From positions 806,001 to 870,000 of the forward strand of contig JAWQEG010000377.1 in NCBI GenBank assembly GCA_033782935.1: a stretch of 64,000 nt of DNA. Reading direction: 5' to 3'. The stretch is from Petrolisthes cinctipes. Taxonomy: Eukaryota; Arthropoda; Malacostraca; Decapoda; Porcellanidae. Under the pieces are notes generated by a model. It searched no databases and was not told where the DNA came from. It worked only from the letters and a program-made list of their open reading frames with translations. Each line of letters opens with the position of its first letter. Within the stretch, counting starts at the first letter, position 1. This document shows positions 21,740 through 36,675 of this stretch, one piece after another. A program made the position numbers and the translations under genes.

Positions 21740-24047
21740 GGTCCCAGAAGGTATCTGTACATGCCTACTCCGTGTTAGAGTATTTTCAAAATACAGGCCA
21801 AAAACATACTGAAAATCGATCTTTTAGGTGCCCAAAAGTCGATATGTGCATGCATCTTCTGTACCCGTTTATATCTCAAATTCTGACCCTAAACACCGGA
21901 AAATTCGATATTTTGGGGTCCCAGAAGCGATCTGTACATGCCTACTCCGTGTTAGAGTATTTTCAAAATTCAGGCCCAAAACATGCTGAAAATCGATATT
22001 TTTGGTGACCAAAGTCAATATGTGCATGTATCTTCTGTACCCGTTTATATCTCAAATTCAGGCTCAAAACACCCGAAAATTCAATATTTTGGGGTCACAG
22101 AAGCAATCTGTACAGTGCTAGAATATTTTCAAAATATAGGCTAAAAACATGCTAAAAATCGATCTTTTAGGTGCCAAAAAGTCGATATCTCAAATTCAGT
22201 CCCAAAACACCCGAAATTCGATATTTAGGGGTCCCAGAAGCGATCTGTACATGCCTACTCCGTGTTAGAGTATTTTCAAAATACATGCTCAAAACATACT
22301 GAAAATCGATCTTTTAGGTGCACAAAAGTCGATATGTGCATGCATCTTCAGTTCCCGTTTACATCTCAAATTCAGGCTCAAAACACCCGAAAATTCAATA
22401 TTTTGGGGTCCCAGAAGCAATCTGTACAGTGCTAGAATATTTTCAAAATATAGGCTAAAAACATGCTAAAAATCGATCTTTTAGGTGCCAAAAAGTCGAT
22501 ATCTCAAATTCAGTCCCAAAACACCCGAAAATTCGATATTTAGGGGTCCCAAAAGCGATCTGTACATGCCTACTCCGTGTTAGAGTATTTTCAAAATACA
22601 TGCTCAAAACATACTGAAAATCAATCTTTTAGGTGCCCAAAAGTCGATATGTGCATGCATCTTCTGTACCCGTTTATATCTCAAATTCTGGCCCTAAACA
22701 CCCGAAAATTCGATATTTTTGGGTCCCAGAAGCGATCTGTACATGCATACTCCGTGTTAGAGAATTTTCAAAATTCAGGCCCAAAACATGCTGAAAATCG
22801 ATATTTTTGGTGCCCAAAGTTAATATGTGCATGTATCTTCTGTTCCCGTTTATATCTCAAATTCAGGCTCAAAACACCCGAAAATTCAATATTTTGGGGT
22901 CCCAGATGCAATCTGTACATGCCTACTCAGTGCTAGAATATTTTCAAAATATAGGGTAAAAACATGCTAAAAATCGACATTTTAGGTGCCAAAAAATCGA
23001 TATCTCAAATTCCGTCCCAAAACACCCGAAAATTCGATATTTAGGGGTCCCAGAAGCGATCTGTACATGCCTACTCCGTGTTAGAGTATTTTCAAAATAC
23101 ATGCTCAAAACATACTGAAAATCGATCATTTAGGTGCCCAAAAGTCGATATGTGCATGCATTTTCTTTACCCGTTTATATCTCAAATTCTGGCCCTAAAC
23201 ACCCGAAAATTCGATATTTTGGGGTCCCAGAAGCGATCTGTACATGCCTACTCCGTGTTAGAGTATTTTCAAAATTCAGGCCCAAAACATGCTGAAAATC
23301 GATATTTTTGGTGCCCAAAGTCAATATGTGCATGTATCTTCTGTACCCGTTTATATCTCAAATTCAGGCTCAAAACACCCGAAAATTCAATATTTTGGGG
23401 TCCCAGAAGCAATCTGTACATGCCTACTCAGTGCTAGAATATTTTCAAAATATAGGCTAAAAACATGCTAAAAATCGATCTTTTAGGTGCCAAAAAGTCG
23501 ATATCTCAAATTCAGTCCCAAAACACCCGAAAATTCGATATTTAGGGGTCCCAGAAGCGATCTGTACATGCCTACTCCGTGTTAGAGTATTTTCAAAATA
23601 CATGCTCAAAACATACTGAAAATCGATCTTTTAGGTGCACAAAAGTCGATATGTGCATGCATCTTCAGTACCCGTTTATATCTCAAATTCAGGCTCAAAA
23701 CACCCGAAAATTCAATATTTTGGGGTCCCAGAAGCAATCTGTACATGCCTACTCAGTGTTAGAGTATTTTCAAAATACAGGCCCAAAACATGCTGATAAT
23801 CGATATTTTAGATGCCCAAAGTCAATATGTGCATGTATCTTTTGTACCCGTTTATATCTCAAATTCAGGCTCAAAACACCCGAAAATTCAATATTTTGGG
23901 GTCCCAGAAGCAATCTGTACATGCCTACTCAGTGCTAGAATATTTTTAAAATATAGGCTAAAAACATGCTAAAAATCGATCTTTTAGGTGCCAAAAAGTC
24001 GATATCTCAAATTCAGTCCCAAAACACCCGAAAATTCGATATTTAGA
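21740..24047. repeat. Block 12: second large copy, first part
   Basis: Units start at 21740, 22230, 22545, 23046 and 23547. Positions 21740-23045 match 1-1306 (offset 21,739), sharing 'ggtcacag' and 'agagaattttc'. Positions 23046-24047 match the hexamer at 5265-6266 (offset 17,781), which the first copy lacks after 1306. The A at 23046 has private changes such as 'gatcatttagg' and 'gcattttcttt'. Confidence 0.9.
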
Positions 24048-26699
24048 GGTCCCAAAAGGTATCTGTACATGCCTACTCCGTGTTAGAGTATTTTCAAATT
24101 ACAGGCCAAAAACATACTGAAAATCGATCTTTTAGGTGCCCAAAAGTCGATATGTGCATGCATCTTCTGTACCCGTTTATATCTCAAATTCTGGCCCTAA
24201 ACACCCGAAAATTCGATATTTTGGGGTCCCAGAAGCGATCTGTACATGCCTACTCCGTGTTAGAGTATTTTCAAAATTCAGGCCCAAAACATGCTGAAAA
24301 TCGATATTTTTGGTGTCCAAAGTCAATATGTGCATGTATCTTCTGTACCCGTTTATATCTCAAATTCAGGCTCAAAACACCCGAAAATTCAATATTTTGG
24401 GGTCCCAGAAGCAATCTGTACATGCCTACTCAGTGCTAGAATATTTTCAAAATATAGGCTAAAAACATGCTAAAAATCGACATTTTAGGTGCCAAAAAAT
24501 CGATATCTCAAATTCCGTCCCAAAACACCCGAAAATTCGATATTTAGGGGTCCCAGAAGCGATCTGTACATGCCTACTCCGTGTTAGAGTATTTTCAAAA
24601 TACATGCTCAAAACATACTGAAAATCGATCTTTTAGGTGCCCAAAAGTCGATATGTGCATGCATCTTCTTTACCCGTTTATATCTCAAATTCTGGCCCTA
24701 AACACCCGAAAATTCGATATTTTGGGGTCCCAGAAGCGATCTGTACATGCCTACTCCGTGTTAGCGTATTTTCAAAATTCAGGCCCAAAACATGCTGAAA
24801 ATCGATATTTTTGGTGCCCAAAGTCAATATGTGCATGTATCTTCTGTACCCGTTTATATCTCAAATTCAGTCCCAAAACACCCGAAAATTCGATATTTAG
24901 AGGTCCCAGAAGGTATCTGTACATGCCTACTCCGTGTTAGAGTATTTTCAAAATACAGGCCAAAAATATACTGAAAATCGATCTTTTAGGTGCCCAAAAG
25001 TCGATATGTGCATGCATCTTCTGTACCCGTTTATATCTCAAATTCTGACCCTAAACACCGGAAAATTCGATATTTTGGGGTCCCAGAAGCGATCTGTACA
25101 TGCCTACTCCGTGTTAGAGTATTTTCAAAATTCAGGCCCAAAACATGCTTAAAATCGATATTTTTGGTGCCCAAAGTCAATATGTGCATGTATCTTCTGT
25201 ACCCGTTTATATCTCAAATTCAGGCTCAAAACACCCGAAAATTCAATATTTTGGGGTCCCAGAAGCAATCTGTACAGTGCTAGAATATTTTCAAAATATA
25301 GGCTAAAAACATGCTAAAAATCGATCTTTTAGGTGCCAAAAAGTCGATATCTCAAATTCAGTCCCAAAACTCCCGAAATTCGTTATTTAGGGGTCCCAGA
25401 AGCGATCTGTACATGCCTACTCCGTGTTAGAGTATTTTCAAAATACATGCTCAAAACATACTGAAAATCGATCTTTTAGGTGCACAAAAGTCGATATGTG
25501 CATGCATCTTCAGTTCCCGTTTATATCTCAAATTCAGGCTCAAAACACCCGAAAATTCATTATTTTGGGGTCCCAGAAGCAATCTGTACAGTGCTAGAAT
25601 ATTTTCAAAATATAGGCTAAAAACATGCTAAAAATCGATCTTTTAGGTGCCAAAAAGTCGATATCTCAAATTCAGTCCCAAAACACCCGAAAATTCGATA
25701 TTTTTGGGTCCCTGAAGCGATCTGTACATGCATACTCCGTGTTAGAGTATTTTCAAAAATTCAGGCCCAAAACATGCTGAAAATCGATATTTTTGGTGCC
25801 CAAAGTTAATATGTGCATGTATCTTCTGTTCCCGTTTATATCTCAAATTCAGGCTCAAAACACCCGAAAATTCAATATTTTGGGGTCCCAGAAGCAATCT
25901 GTACATGCCTACTCAGTGCTAGAATATTTTCAAAATATAGGGTAAAAACATGCTAAAAATCGACATTTTAGGTGCCAAAAAATCGATATCTCAAATTCAG
26001 TCCCAAAACACCCGAAAATTCGATATTTAGAGGTCCCAGAAGGTATCTGTACATGCCTACTCCGTGTTAGAGTATTTTCAAAATACAGGCCAAAAACATA
26101 CTGAAAATAGATCTTTTAGGTGCCGAAAAGTCGATATGTGCATGCATCTTCTGTACCCGTTTATATCTCAAATTCTGGCCCTAAACACCCGAAAATTCGA
26201 TATTTAGGGGTCCCAGAAGCGATCTGTACATGCCTACTCCGTGTTAGAGTATTTTCAAAATACATGCTCAAAACATACTGAAAATCGATCTTTTAGGTGC
26301 ACAAAAGTCGATATGTGCATGCATCTTCAGTACCCGTTTATATCTCAAATTCAGGCTCAAAACACCCGAAAATTCAATATTTTGGGGTCCCAGAAGCAAT
26401 CTGTACTTGCCTACTCAGTGTTAGAGTATTTTCAAAATACAGGCCCAAAACATGCTGAAAATCGATATTTTAGATGCCCAAAGTCAATATGTGCATGTAT
26501 CTTCTGTACCCGTTTATATCTCAAATTCAGGCTCAAAACACCCGAAAATTCAATATTTTGGGGTTCCAGAAGCAATCTGTACAGTGCTAGAATATTTTCA
26601 AAATATAGGCTAAAAACATGCTAAAAATCGACATTTTAGGTGCCAAAAAATCGAGATCTCAAATTCAGTCCCAAAACACCCGAAAATTCGATATTTAGA
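24048..26699. repeat. Block 13: second large copy, counterpart of 1307-3958
   Basis: Units start at 24048 (A2-B2-C), 24549 (A3-B'), 24902 (A2-B2-C137), 25392 (A1-C138), 25707 (B-C), 26032 (lone A2) and 26209 (A1-B1-C138). The offset to the first copy is 22,741. The start at 24048 has the unrecombined A2 front ('gaggtcccaaaaggtatc'), unlike the chimeric A at 1307. Confidence 0.9.
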
Positions 26700-29600
26700 G
26701 GTCCCAGAAGGTATCTGTACATGCCTACTCCGTGTTAGAGTATTTTCAAAATACAGGCCAAAAACATACTGAAAATCGATCTTTTAGGTGCCCAAAAGTC
26801 GATATGTGCATGCATCTTCTGTACCCGTTTATATCTCAAATTCTGACCCTAAACACCGGAAAATTCGATATTTTGGGGTCCCAGAAGCGATCTGTACATG
26901 CCTACTCCGTGTTAGAGTATTTTCAAAATTCAGGCCCAAAACAAGCTGAAAATCGATATTTTTGGTGACCAAAGTCAATATGTGCATGTATCTTCTGTAC
27001 CCGTTTATATCTCAAATTCAGGCTCAAAACACCCGAAAATTCAATATTTTGGGGTCCCAGAAGCAATCTGTACAGTGCTAGAATATTTTCAAAATATAGG
27101 CTAAAAACATGCTAAAAATCGATCTTTTAGGTGCCAAAAAGTCGATATCTCAAATTCAGTCCCAAAACACCCGAAATTCGATATTTAGGGGTCCCAGAAG
27201 CGATCTGTACATGCCTACTCCGTGTTAGAGTATTTTCAAAATACATGCTCAAAACATACTGAAAATCGATCTTTTAGGTGCACAAAAGTCGATATGTGCA
27301 TGCATCTTCAGTTCCCGTTTACATCTCAAATTCAGGCTCAAAACACCCGAAAATTCAATATTTTGGGGTCCCAGAAGCAATCTGTACAGTGCTAGAATAT
27401 TTTCAAAATATAGGCTAAAAACATGCTAAAAATCGATCTTTTAGGTGCCAAAAAGTCGATATCTCAAATTCAGTCCCAAAACACCCGAAAATTCGATATT
27501 TAGGGGTCCCAGAAGCGATCTGTACATGCCTACTCCGTGTTAGAGTATTTTCAAAATACATGCTCAAAACATACTGAAAATCAATCTTTTAGGTGCCCAA
27601 AAGTCGATATGTGCATGCATCTTCTGTACCCGTTTATATCTCAAATTCTGGCCCTAAACACCCGAAAATTCGATATTTTTGGGTCCCAGAAGCGATCTGT
27701 ACATGCATACTCCGTGTTAGAGTATTTTCAAAATTCAGGCCCAAAACATGCTGAAAATCGATATTTTTGGTGCCCAAAGTTAATATGTGCATGTATCTTC
27801 TGTTCCCGTTTATATCTCAAATTCAGGCTCAAAACACCCGAAAATTCAATATTTTGGGGTCCCAGATGCAATCTGTACATGCCTACTCAGTGCTAGAATA
27901 TTTTCAAAATATAGGGTAAAAACATGCTAAAAATCGACATTTTAGGTGCCAAAAAATCGATATCTCAAATTCCGTCCCAAAACACCCGAAAATACATGCT
28001 CAAAACATACTGAAAATCGATCTTTTAGGTGCCCAAAAGTCGATATGTGCATGCATCTTCTTTACCCGTTTATATCTCAAATTCTGGCCCTAAACACCCG
28101 AAAATTCGATATTTTGGGGTCCCAGAAGCGATCTGTACATGCCTACTCCGTGTTAGAGTATTTTCAAAATTCAGGCCCAAAACATGCTGAAAATCGATAT
28201 TTTTGGTGCCCAAAGTCAATATGTGCATGTATCTTCTGTACCCGTTTATATCTCAAATTCAGGCTCAAAACACCCGAAAATTCAATATTTTGGGGTCCCA
28301 GAAGCAATCTGTACATGCCTACTCAGTGCTAGAATATTTTCAAAATATAGGCTAAAAACATGCTAAAAATCGATCTTTTAGGTGCCAAAAAGTCGATATC
28401 TCAAATTCAGTCCCAAAACACCCGAAAATTCGATATTTAGGGGTCCCAGAAGCGATCTGTACATGCCTACTCCGTGTTAGAGTATTTTCAAAATACATGC
28501 TCAAAACATACTGAAAATCGATCTTTTAGGTGCACAAAAGTCGATATGTGCATGCATCTTCAGTACCCGTTTATATCTCAAATTCAGGCTCAAAACACCC
28601 GAAAATTCAATATTTTGGGGTCCCAGAAGCAATCTGTACATGCCTACTCAGTGTTAGAGTATTTTCAAAATACAGGCCCAAAACATGCTGATAATCGATA
28701 TTTTAGATGCCCAAAGTCAATATGTGCATGTATCTTTTGTACCCGTTTATATCTCAAATTCAGGCTCAAAACACCCGAAAATTCAATATTTTGGGGTCCC
28801 AGAAGCAATCTGTACATGCCTACTCAGTGCTAGAATATTTTTAAAATATAGGCTAAAAACATGCTAAAAATCGATCTTTTAGGTGCCAAAAAGTCGATAT
28901 CTCAAATTCAGTCCCAAAACACCCGAAAATTCGATATTTAGAGGTCCCAGAAGGTATCTGTACATGCCTACTCCGTGTTAGAGTATTTTCAAATTACAGG
29001 CCAAAAACATACTGAAAATCGATCTTTTAGGTGCCCAAAAGTCGATATGTGCATGCATCTTCTGTACCCGTTTATATCTCAAATTCTGGCCCTAAACACC
29101 CGAAAATTCGATATTTTGGGGTCCCAGAAGCGATCTGTACATGCCTACTCCGTGTTAGAGTATTTTCAAAATTCAGGCCCAAAACATGCTGAAAATCGAT
29201 ATTTTTGGTGTCCAAAGTCAATATGTGCATGTATCTTCTGTACCCGTTTATATCTCAAATTCAGGCTCAAAACACCCGAAAATTCAATATTTTGGGGTCC
29301 CAGAAGCAATCTGTACATGCCTACTCAGTGCTAGAATATTTTCAAAATATAGGCTAAAAACATGCTAAAAATCGACATTTTAGGTGCCAAAAAATCGATA
29401 TCTCAAATTCCGTCCCAAAACACCCGAAAATTCGATATTTAGGGGTCCCAGAAGCGATCTGTACATGCCTACTCCGTGTTAGAGTATTTTCAAAATACAT
29501 GCTCAAAACATACTGAAAATCGATCTTTTAGGTGCCCAAAAGTCGATATGTGCATGCATCTTCTTTACCCGTTTATATCTCAAATTCTGGCCCTAAACAC

Positions 29601-29796
29601 CCGAAAATTCGATATTTTGGGGTCCCAGAAGCGATCTGTACATGCCTACTCCGTGTTAGAGTATTTTCAAAATTCAGGCCCAAAACATGCTGAAAATCGA
29701 TATTTTTTGTGCCCAAAGTCAATATGTGCATGTATCTTCTGTACCCGTTTATATCTCAAATTCAGTCCCAAAACACCCGAAAATTCGATATTTAGA
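26700..29796. repeat. Block 14: second large copy, counterpart of 3959-7120 with a 65 bp deletion
   Basis: Units start at 26700, 27190 and 27505, then a fused C/A monomer spans 27858-28117 (260 bp), followed by B2-C at 28118 and units at 28442, 28943 and 29444. At about 27988-27993 the sequence jumps from 'cccgaaaat' to 'acatgctc', losing 65 bp between two 'aaaat' words. The offset falls from 22,741 to 22,676. The B' at 29621 keeps 'gatattttttgtgccc', also seen at 7023. Confidence 0.9.
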
Positions 29797-30926
29797 GGTC
29801 CCAGAAGGTATCTGTACATGCCTACTCCGTGTTAGAGTATTTTCAAAATACAGGCCAAAAACATACTGAAAATCGATCTTTTAGGTGCCCAAAAGTCGAT
29901 ATGTGCATGCATCTTCTGTACCCGTTTATATCTCAAATTCTGACCCTAAACACCGGAAAATTCGATATTTTGGGGTCCCAGAAGCGATCTGTACATTCCT
30001 ACTCCGTGTTAGAGTATTTTCAAAATTCAGGCCCAAAACATGCTTAAAATCGATATTTTTGGTGCCCAAAGTCAATATGTGCATGTATCTTCTGTACCCG
30101 TTTATATCTCAAATTCAGGCTCAAAACACCCGAAAATTCAATATTTTGGGGTCCCAGAAGCAATCTGTACAGTGCTAGAATATTTTCAAAATATAGGCTA
30201 AAAACATGCTAAAAATCGATCTTTTAGGTGCCAAAAAGTCGATATCTCAAATTCAGTCCCAAAACTCCCGAAATTCGTTATTTAGGGGTCCCAGAAGCGA
30301 TCTGTACATGCCTACTCCGTGTTAGAGTATTTTCAAAATACATGCTCAAAACATACTGAAAATCGATCTTTTAGGTGCACAAAAGTCGATATGTGCATGC
30401 ATCTTCAGTTCCCGTTTACATCTCAAATTCAGGCTCAAAACACCCGAAAATTCATTATTTTGGGGTCCCAGAAGCAATCTGTACAGTGCTAGAATATTTT
30501 CAAAATATAGGCTAAAAACATGCTAAAAATCGATCTTTTAGGTGCCAAAAAGTCGATATCTCAAATTCAGTCCCAAAACACCCGAAAATTCGATATTTTT
30601 GGGTCCCAGAAGCGATCTGTACATGCATACTCCGTGTTAGAGTATTTTCAAAAATTCAGGCCCAAAACATGCTGAAAATCGATATTTTTGGTGCCCAAAG
30701 TTAATATGTGCATGTATCTTCTGTTCCCGTTTATATCTCAAATTCAGGCTCAAAACACCCGAAAATTCAATATTTTGGGGTCCCAGAAGCAATCTGTACA
30801 TGCCTACTCAGTGCTAGAATATTTTCAAAATATAGGGTAAAAACATGCTAAAAATCGACATTTTAGGTGCCAAAAAATCGATATCTCAAATTCAGTCCCA
30901 AAACACCCGAAAATTCGATATTTAGA
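29797..30926. repeat. Block 15: pentamer plus the B-C pair missing from the first copy
   Basis: Units start at 29797 (A2-B2-C137), 30287 (A1-C138) and 30602 (B-C, 325 bp). The last pair resembles 2966-3290 and 25707-26031, including 'ttcaaaaattc' and 'gcatactccg'. It has no counterpart at 7926 in the first copy, so the offset grows from 22,676 to 23,001. Confidence 0.9.
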
Positions 30927-32605
30927 GGTCCCAGAATGTATCTGTACATGCCTACTCCGTGTTAGAGTATTTTCAAAATACAGGCCAAAAACATACTGAA
31001 AATCGATCTTTTAGGTGCCGAAAAGTCGATATGTGCATGCATCTTCTGTACCCGTTTATATCTCAAATTCTGGCCCTAAACACCCGAAAATTCGATATTT
31101 TGGGGTTCCAGAAGCGATCTGTACATGCCTACTCCGTGTTAGAGTATTTTCAAAATTCAGGCCCAAAACATGCTGAAAATCGATATTTTTGGTGCCCAAA
31201 GTCAATATGTGCATGTATCTTCTGTACCCGTTTATATCTCAAATTCAGGCTCAAAACACCCAAAAATTCAATATTTTGGGGTCCCAGAAGCAATCTGTAC
31301 ATGCCTACTCAGTGCTAGAATATTTTCAAAATATAGGCTAAAAATATGCTAAAAATCGATATTTTAGTTGCCAAAAAGTCGATATCTCAAATTCAGTCCC
31401 AAAACACCCGAAAATTCGATATTTAGGGGTTCCAGAATTGATCTGTACATGCCTACTCCGTGTTAGAGTATTTTCAAAATACATGCTCAAAACATACTGA
31501 AAATCGATCTTTTAGGTGCACAAAAGTCGATATGTGCATGCATCTTCAGTACCCGTTTATATCTCAAATTCAGGCTCAAAACACCCGAAAATTCAATATT
31601 TTGGGGTCCCAGAAGCAATCTGTACAAGCCTACTCAGTCTTAGAGTATTTTCAAAATACAGGCCCAAAACATGTTGAAAATCGATATTTTAGATGCCCAA
31701 AGTCAATATGTGCATGTATCTTCTGTACCCGTTTATATCTCAAATTCAGGCTCAAAACACCCGAAAATTCAATATTTTGGGGTCCCAGAAGCAGTCTGTA
31801 CATGCCTACACAGTGCTAGAATATTTTCAAAATATAGGCTAAAATCATGCTAAAAATCGACATTTTAGGTGCCAAAAAATCGATATCTCAAATTCAGTCC
31901 CAAAACACCCGAAAATTCGATATTTAGAGGTCCCAGAAGGTATCTGTACATGCCTACTCCGTGTTAGAGTATTTTCAAAATACAGGCCAAAAACATACTG
32001 AAAATCGATCTTTTAGGTGCCCAAAAGTCGATATGTGCATGTATCTTCTGTACCCGTTTATATCTCAAATTCTGGCCCTAATCACCCGAAAATTCGATAT
32101 TTTGGGGTCCCAGAAGCGATCTGTACATGCCTACTCCGTGTTAGAGCATTTTCAAAATTCAGGCCCAAAACATGCTGAAAATCGATATTTTTGGTGCCCA
32201 AAGTCAATATGTGCATGTATCTTCTGTACCCGTTTATATCTCAAATTCAGGCTCAAAACACCCGAAAATTCAATATTTTGGGGTCCCAGAAGCAATCTGT
32301 ACATGCCTACTCAGTGTTAGAGTATTTTCAAAATACAGGCCCAAAATATGCTGAAAATCGATATTTTAGATGCCCAAAGTCAATATGTGCATGTATCTTT
32401 TGTACCCGTTTATATCTCAAATTCAGGCTCAAAACACCCGAAAATTCAATATTTTGGGGTCCCAGAAGCAATCTGTAAATGCCTACTCAGTGCTAGAATG
32501 TTTTCAAAATATAGGCTAAAAACATGCTAAAAATCGATCTTTTAGGTGCCAAAAAGTCGATATCTCAAATTCAGTCCCAAAACACCCGAAAATTCGATAT
32601 TTAGA
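30927..32605. repeat. Block 16: second copy of block 6
   Basis: Units start at 30927, 31428 and 31929 (tetramer A2-B2-B1-C, 677 bp), all at offset 23,001. Differences seen by eye are single bases, such as 'ccctaatcacc' near 32081 against 'ccctaaacacc', and 'gcatgcatcttcag' near 31541 against 'gcatgtatcttcag'. Confidence 0.9.
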
Positions 32606-35600
32606 GGTCCCAGAAGCGATCTGTACATGCCTACTCCGTGTTAGAGTATTTTCAAATTACAGGCCAAAAACATACTGAAAATCGATCTTTTAGGTGCCCA
32701 AAAGTCGATATGTGCATGCATCTTCTGTACCCGTTTATATCTCAAATTCTGGCCCTAAACACCCGAAAATTCGATATTTTGGGGTCCCAGAAGCGATCTG
32801 TACATGCCTACTCCGTGTTAGAGTATTTTCAAAATTCAGGCCCAAAACATGCTGGAAATCGATATTTTTGGTGCCCAAAGTCAATATGTGCATGTATCTT
32901 CTGTACCCGTTTATATCTCAAATTCATGCTCAAAACACCCGAAAATTCAATATTTTGGGGTCCCAGAAGCAATCTGTACCCAGTGCTAGAATATTTTCAA
33001 AATATAGGCTAAAAACATGCTAAAAATCGATCTTTTAGGTGCCAAAAAGTCGATATCTCAAATTCAGTCCCAAAACACCCGAAAATTCGATATTTAGGGG
33101 TCCCAGAAGCGATCTGTACATGCCTACTCCGTGTTAGAGTATTTTCAAAATACATGCTCAAAACATACTGAAAATCGATCTTTTAGGTGCACAAAAGTCG
33201 ATATGTGCATGCATCTTCAGTACCCGTTTATATCTCAAATTCAGGCTCAAAACACCCGAAAATTCAATATTTTGGGGTCCCAGAAGCAATCTGTACATGC
33301 CTACTCAGTGTTAGAGTATTTTCAAAATACAGGCCCAAAACATGCTGAAAATCGATATTTTAGATGCCCAAAGTCAATATGTGCATGTATCTTCTGTACC
33401 CGTATATATCTCAAATTCAGGCTCAAAACACCCGAAAATTCAATATTTTGGGGTCCCAGAAGCAATCTGTACATGCCTACACAGTGCTAGAATATTTTCA
33501 AAATATAGGCTAAAAACATGCTAAAAATCGACATTTTAGGTGCCAAAAAATCGATATCTCAAATTCAGTCCCAAAACACCCGAAAATTCGATATTTAGAG
33601 GTCCCAGAAGGTATCTGTACATGCCTACTCCGTGTTAGAGTATTTTCAAAATACAGGCCAAAAACATACTGAAAATCGATCTTTTAGGTGCCCAAAAGTC
33701 GATATGTGCATGCATCTTCTGTACCCGTTTATATCTCAAATTCTGACCCTAAACACCGGAAAATTCGATATTTTGGGGTCCCAGAAGCGATCTGTACATG
33801 CCTACTCCGTGTTAGAGTATTTTCAAAATTCAGGCCCAAAACATGCTGAAAATCGATATTTTTGGTGCCCAAAGTCAATATGTGCATGTATCTTCTGTAC
33901 CCGTTTATATCTCAAATTCAGGCTCAAAACACCCGAAAATTCAATATTTTGGGGTCCCAGAAGCAATCTGTACAGTGCTAGAATATTTTCAAAATATAGG
34001 CTAAAAACATGCTAAAAATCGATCTTTTAGGTGCCAAAAAGTCGATATCTCAAATTCAGTCCCAAAACACCCGAAATTCGATATTTAGGGGTCCCAGAAG
34101 CGATCTGTACATGCCTACTCCGTGTTAGAGTATTTTCAAAATACATGCTCAAAACATACTGAAAATCGATCTTTTAGGTGCACAAAAGTCGATATGTGCA
34201 TGCATCTTCAGTTCCCGTTTACATCTCAAATTCAGGCTCAAAACACCCGAAAATTCAATATTTTGGGGTCCCAGAAGCAATCTGTACAGTGCTAGAATAT
34301 TTTCAAAATATAGGCTAAAAACATGCTAAAAATCGATCTTTTAGGTGCCAAAAAGTCGATATCTCAAATTCAGTCCCAAAACACCCGAAAATTCGATATT
34401 TAGGGGTCCCAGAAGCGATCTGTACATGCCTACTCCGTGTTAGAGTATTTTCAAAATACATGCTCAAAACATACTGAAAATCGATCTTTTAGGTGCACAA
34501 AAGTCGATATGTGCATGCATCTTCAGTACCCGTTTATATCTCAAATTCAGGCTCAAAACACCCGAAAATTCAATATTTTGGGGTCCCAGAAGCAATCTGT
34601 ACATGCCTACACAGTGCTAGAATATTTTCAAAATATAGGCTAAAAACATGCTAAAAATCGACATTTTAGGTGCCAAAAAATCGATATCTCAAATTCCGTT
34701 CCAAAACACCCGAAAATTCGATATTTAGGGGTCCCAGAAGCGACCTGTACATGCCTACTCCGTGTTAGAGTATTTTCAAAATACATGCTCAAAACATACT
34801 GAAAATCGATCTTTTAGGTGCCGAAAAGTCGATATGTGCATGCATCTTCTTTACCCGTTTATATCTCAAATTCTGGCCCTAAACACCCGAAAATTCGATA
34901 TTTTGGGGTCCCTGAAGCGATCTGTACATGCCTACTCCGTGTTAGAGTATTTTCAAAATTCAGGCCCAAAACATGCTGAAAATCGATATTTTTGGTGCCC
35001 AAAGTCAATATGTGCATGTATCTTCTGTACCCGTTTATATCTCAAATTCAGGCTCAAAACACCCGAAAATTCATTATTTTGGGGTCCCAGAAGCAATCTG
35101 TACATGCCTACTCAGTGCTAGAATATTTTCAAAATATAGGCTAAAAACATGCTAAAAATCAATCTTTTAGGTGCCCAAAAGTCGATATCTCAAATTCAGT
35201 CCCAAAACACCCGAAAATTCGATATTTAGAGGTCCCAGAAGGTATCTGTACATGCCTACTCCGTGTTAGAGTATTTTCAAAATACATGCTCAAAACATAC
35301 TGAAAATCGATCTTTTAGGTGCACAAAAGTCGATATGTGCATGCATCTTCAGTACCCGTTTATATCTCAAATTCAGGCTCAAAACACCCGAAAATTCAAT
35401 ATTTTGGGGTCCCAGAAGCAATCTGTACATGCCTACTCAGTGCTAGAATATTTTAAAAATACAGGGTAAAAACATGCTAAAAATCGACATTTTAGGTGCC
35501 AAAAAATCGATATCTCAAATTCAGTCCCAAAACACCCGAAAATTCGATATTTAGAGGTCCCAGAAGGTATCTGTACATGCCTACTCCGTGTTAGAGTATT

Positions 35601-36675
35601 TTCAAAATACAGGCCAAAAACATACTGAAAATCGATCTTTTAGGTGCCGAAAAGTCGATATGTGCATGCATCTTCTGTACCCGTTTATATCTCAAATTCT
35701 GACCCTAAACACTGGAAAATTCGATATTTTGGGGTCCCAGAAGCGATCTGAACATGCCTACTCCGTGTTAGAGTATTTTCAAAATTCAGGCCCAAAACAT
35801 GCTGAAAATCGATATTTTTGGTGCCCAAAGTCAATATGTGCATGTATCTTCTGTACCCGTTTATATCTCAAATTCAGGCTCAAAACACCCGAAAATTCAA
35901 TATTTTGGGGTCCCAGAAGCAATCTGTACAGTGCTAGAATATTTTCAAAATATAAGCTAAAAACATGCTAAAAATCGATCTTTTAGGTGCCAAAAAGTCG
36001 ATATCTCAAATTCAGTCCCAAAACACCCGAAAATTCGATATTTAGGGGTCCCAGAAGCGATCTGTACATGCCTACTCCGTGTTAGAGTATTTTCAAAATA
36101 CATGCTCAAAACATACTGAAAATCGATCTTTTCGGTGCACAAAAGTCGATATGTGCATGCATCTTCAGTTCCCGTTTACATCCCAAATTCAGGCTCAAAA
36201 CACCCGAAAATTCAATATTTTGGGGTCCCAGAAGCAATCTGTACAGTGCTAGAATATTTTCAAAATATAGGCTAAAAACATGCTAAAAATCGATCTTTTA
36301 GGTGCCAAAAAGTCGATATCTCAAATTCAGTCCCAAAACACCCGAAATTCGATATTTAGGGGTCCCAGACTCGATCTGTACATGCCTACTCCGTGTTAGA
36401 GTATTTTCAAAATACATGCTCAAAACATACTGAAAATCGATCTTTTAGGTGCACAAAAGTCGATATGTGCATGCATCTTTAGTTCCCGTTTACATCTCAA
36501 ATTCAGGCTCAAAACACCCGAAAATTCAATATTTTGGGGTCCCAGAAGCAATCTGTACAGTGCTAGAATATTTTCAAAATATAGGCTAAAAACATGCTAA
36601 AAATCGATCTTTTAGGTGCCAAAAAGTCGATATCTCAAATTCAGACCCAAAACACCCGAAAATTCGATATTTAGA
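32606..36675. repeat. Block 17: second copy of block 7
   Basis: Units start at 32606, 33099, 33600, 34090, 34405, 34730, 35231, 35556, 36047 and 36361, in the same order and lengths as 9605-13674. Private changes include 'cccgtatatatc' near 33401, 'ccgttccaaaa' near 34697, 'gtgcccaaaagtcgatatc' near 35171 and 'cagactcgatc' near 36366. Confidence 0.9.
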
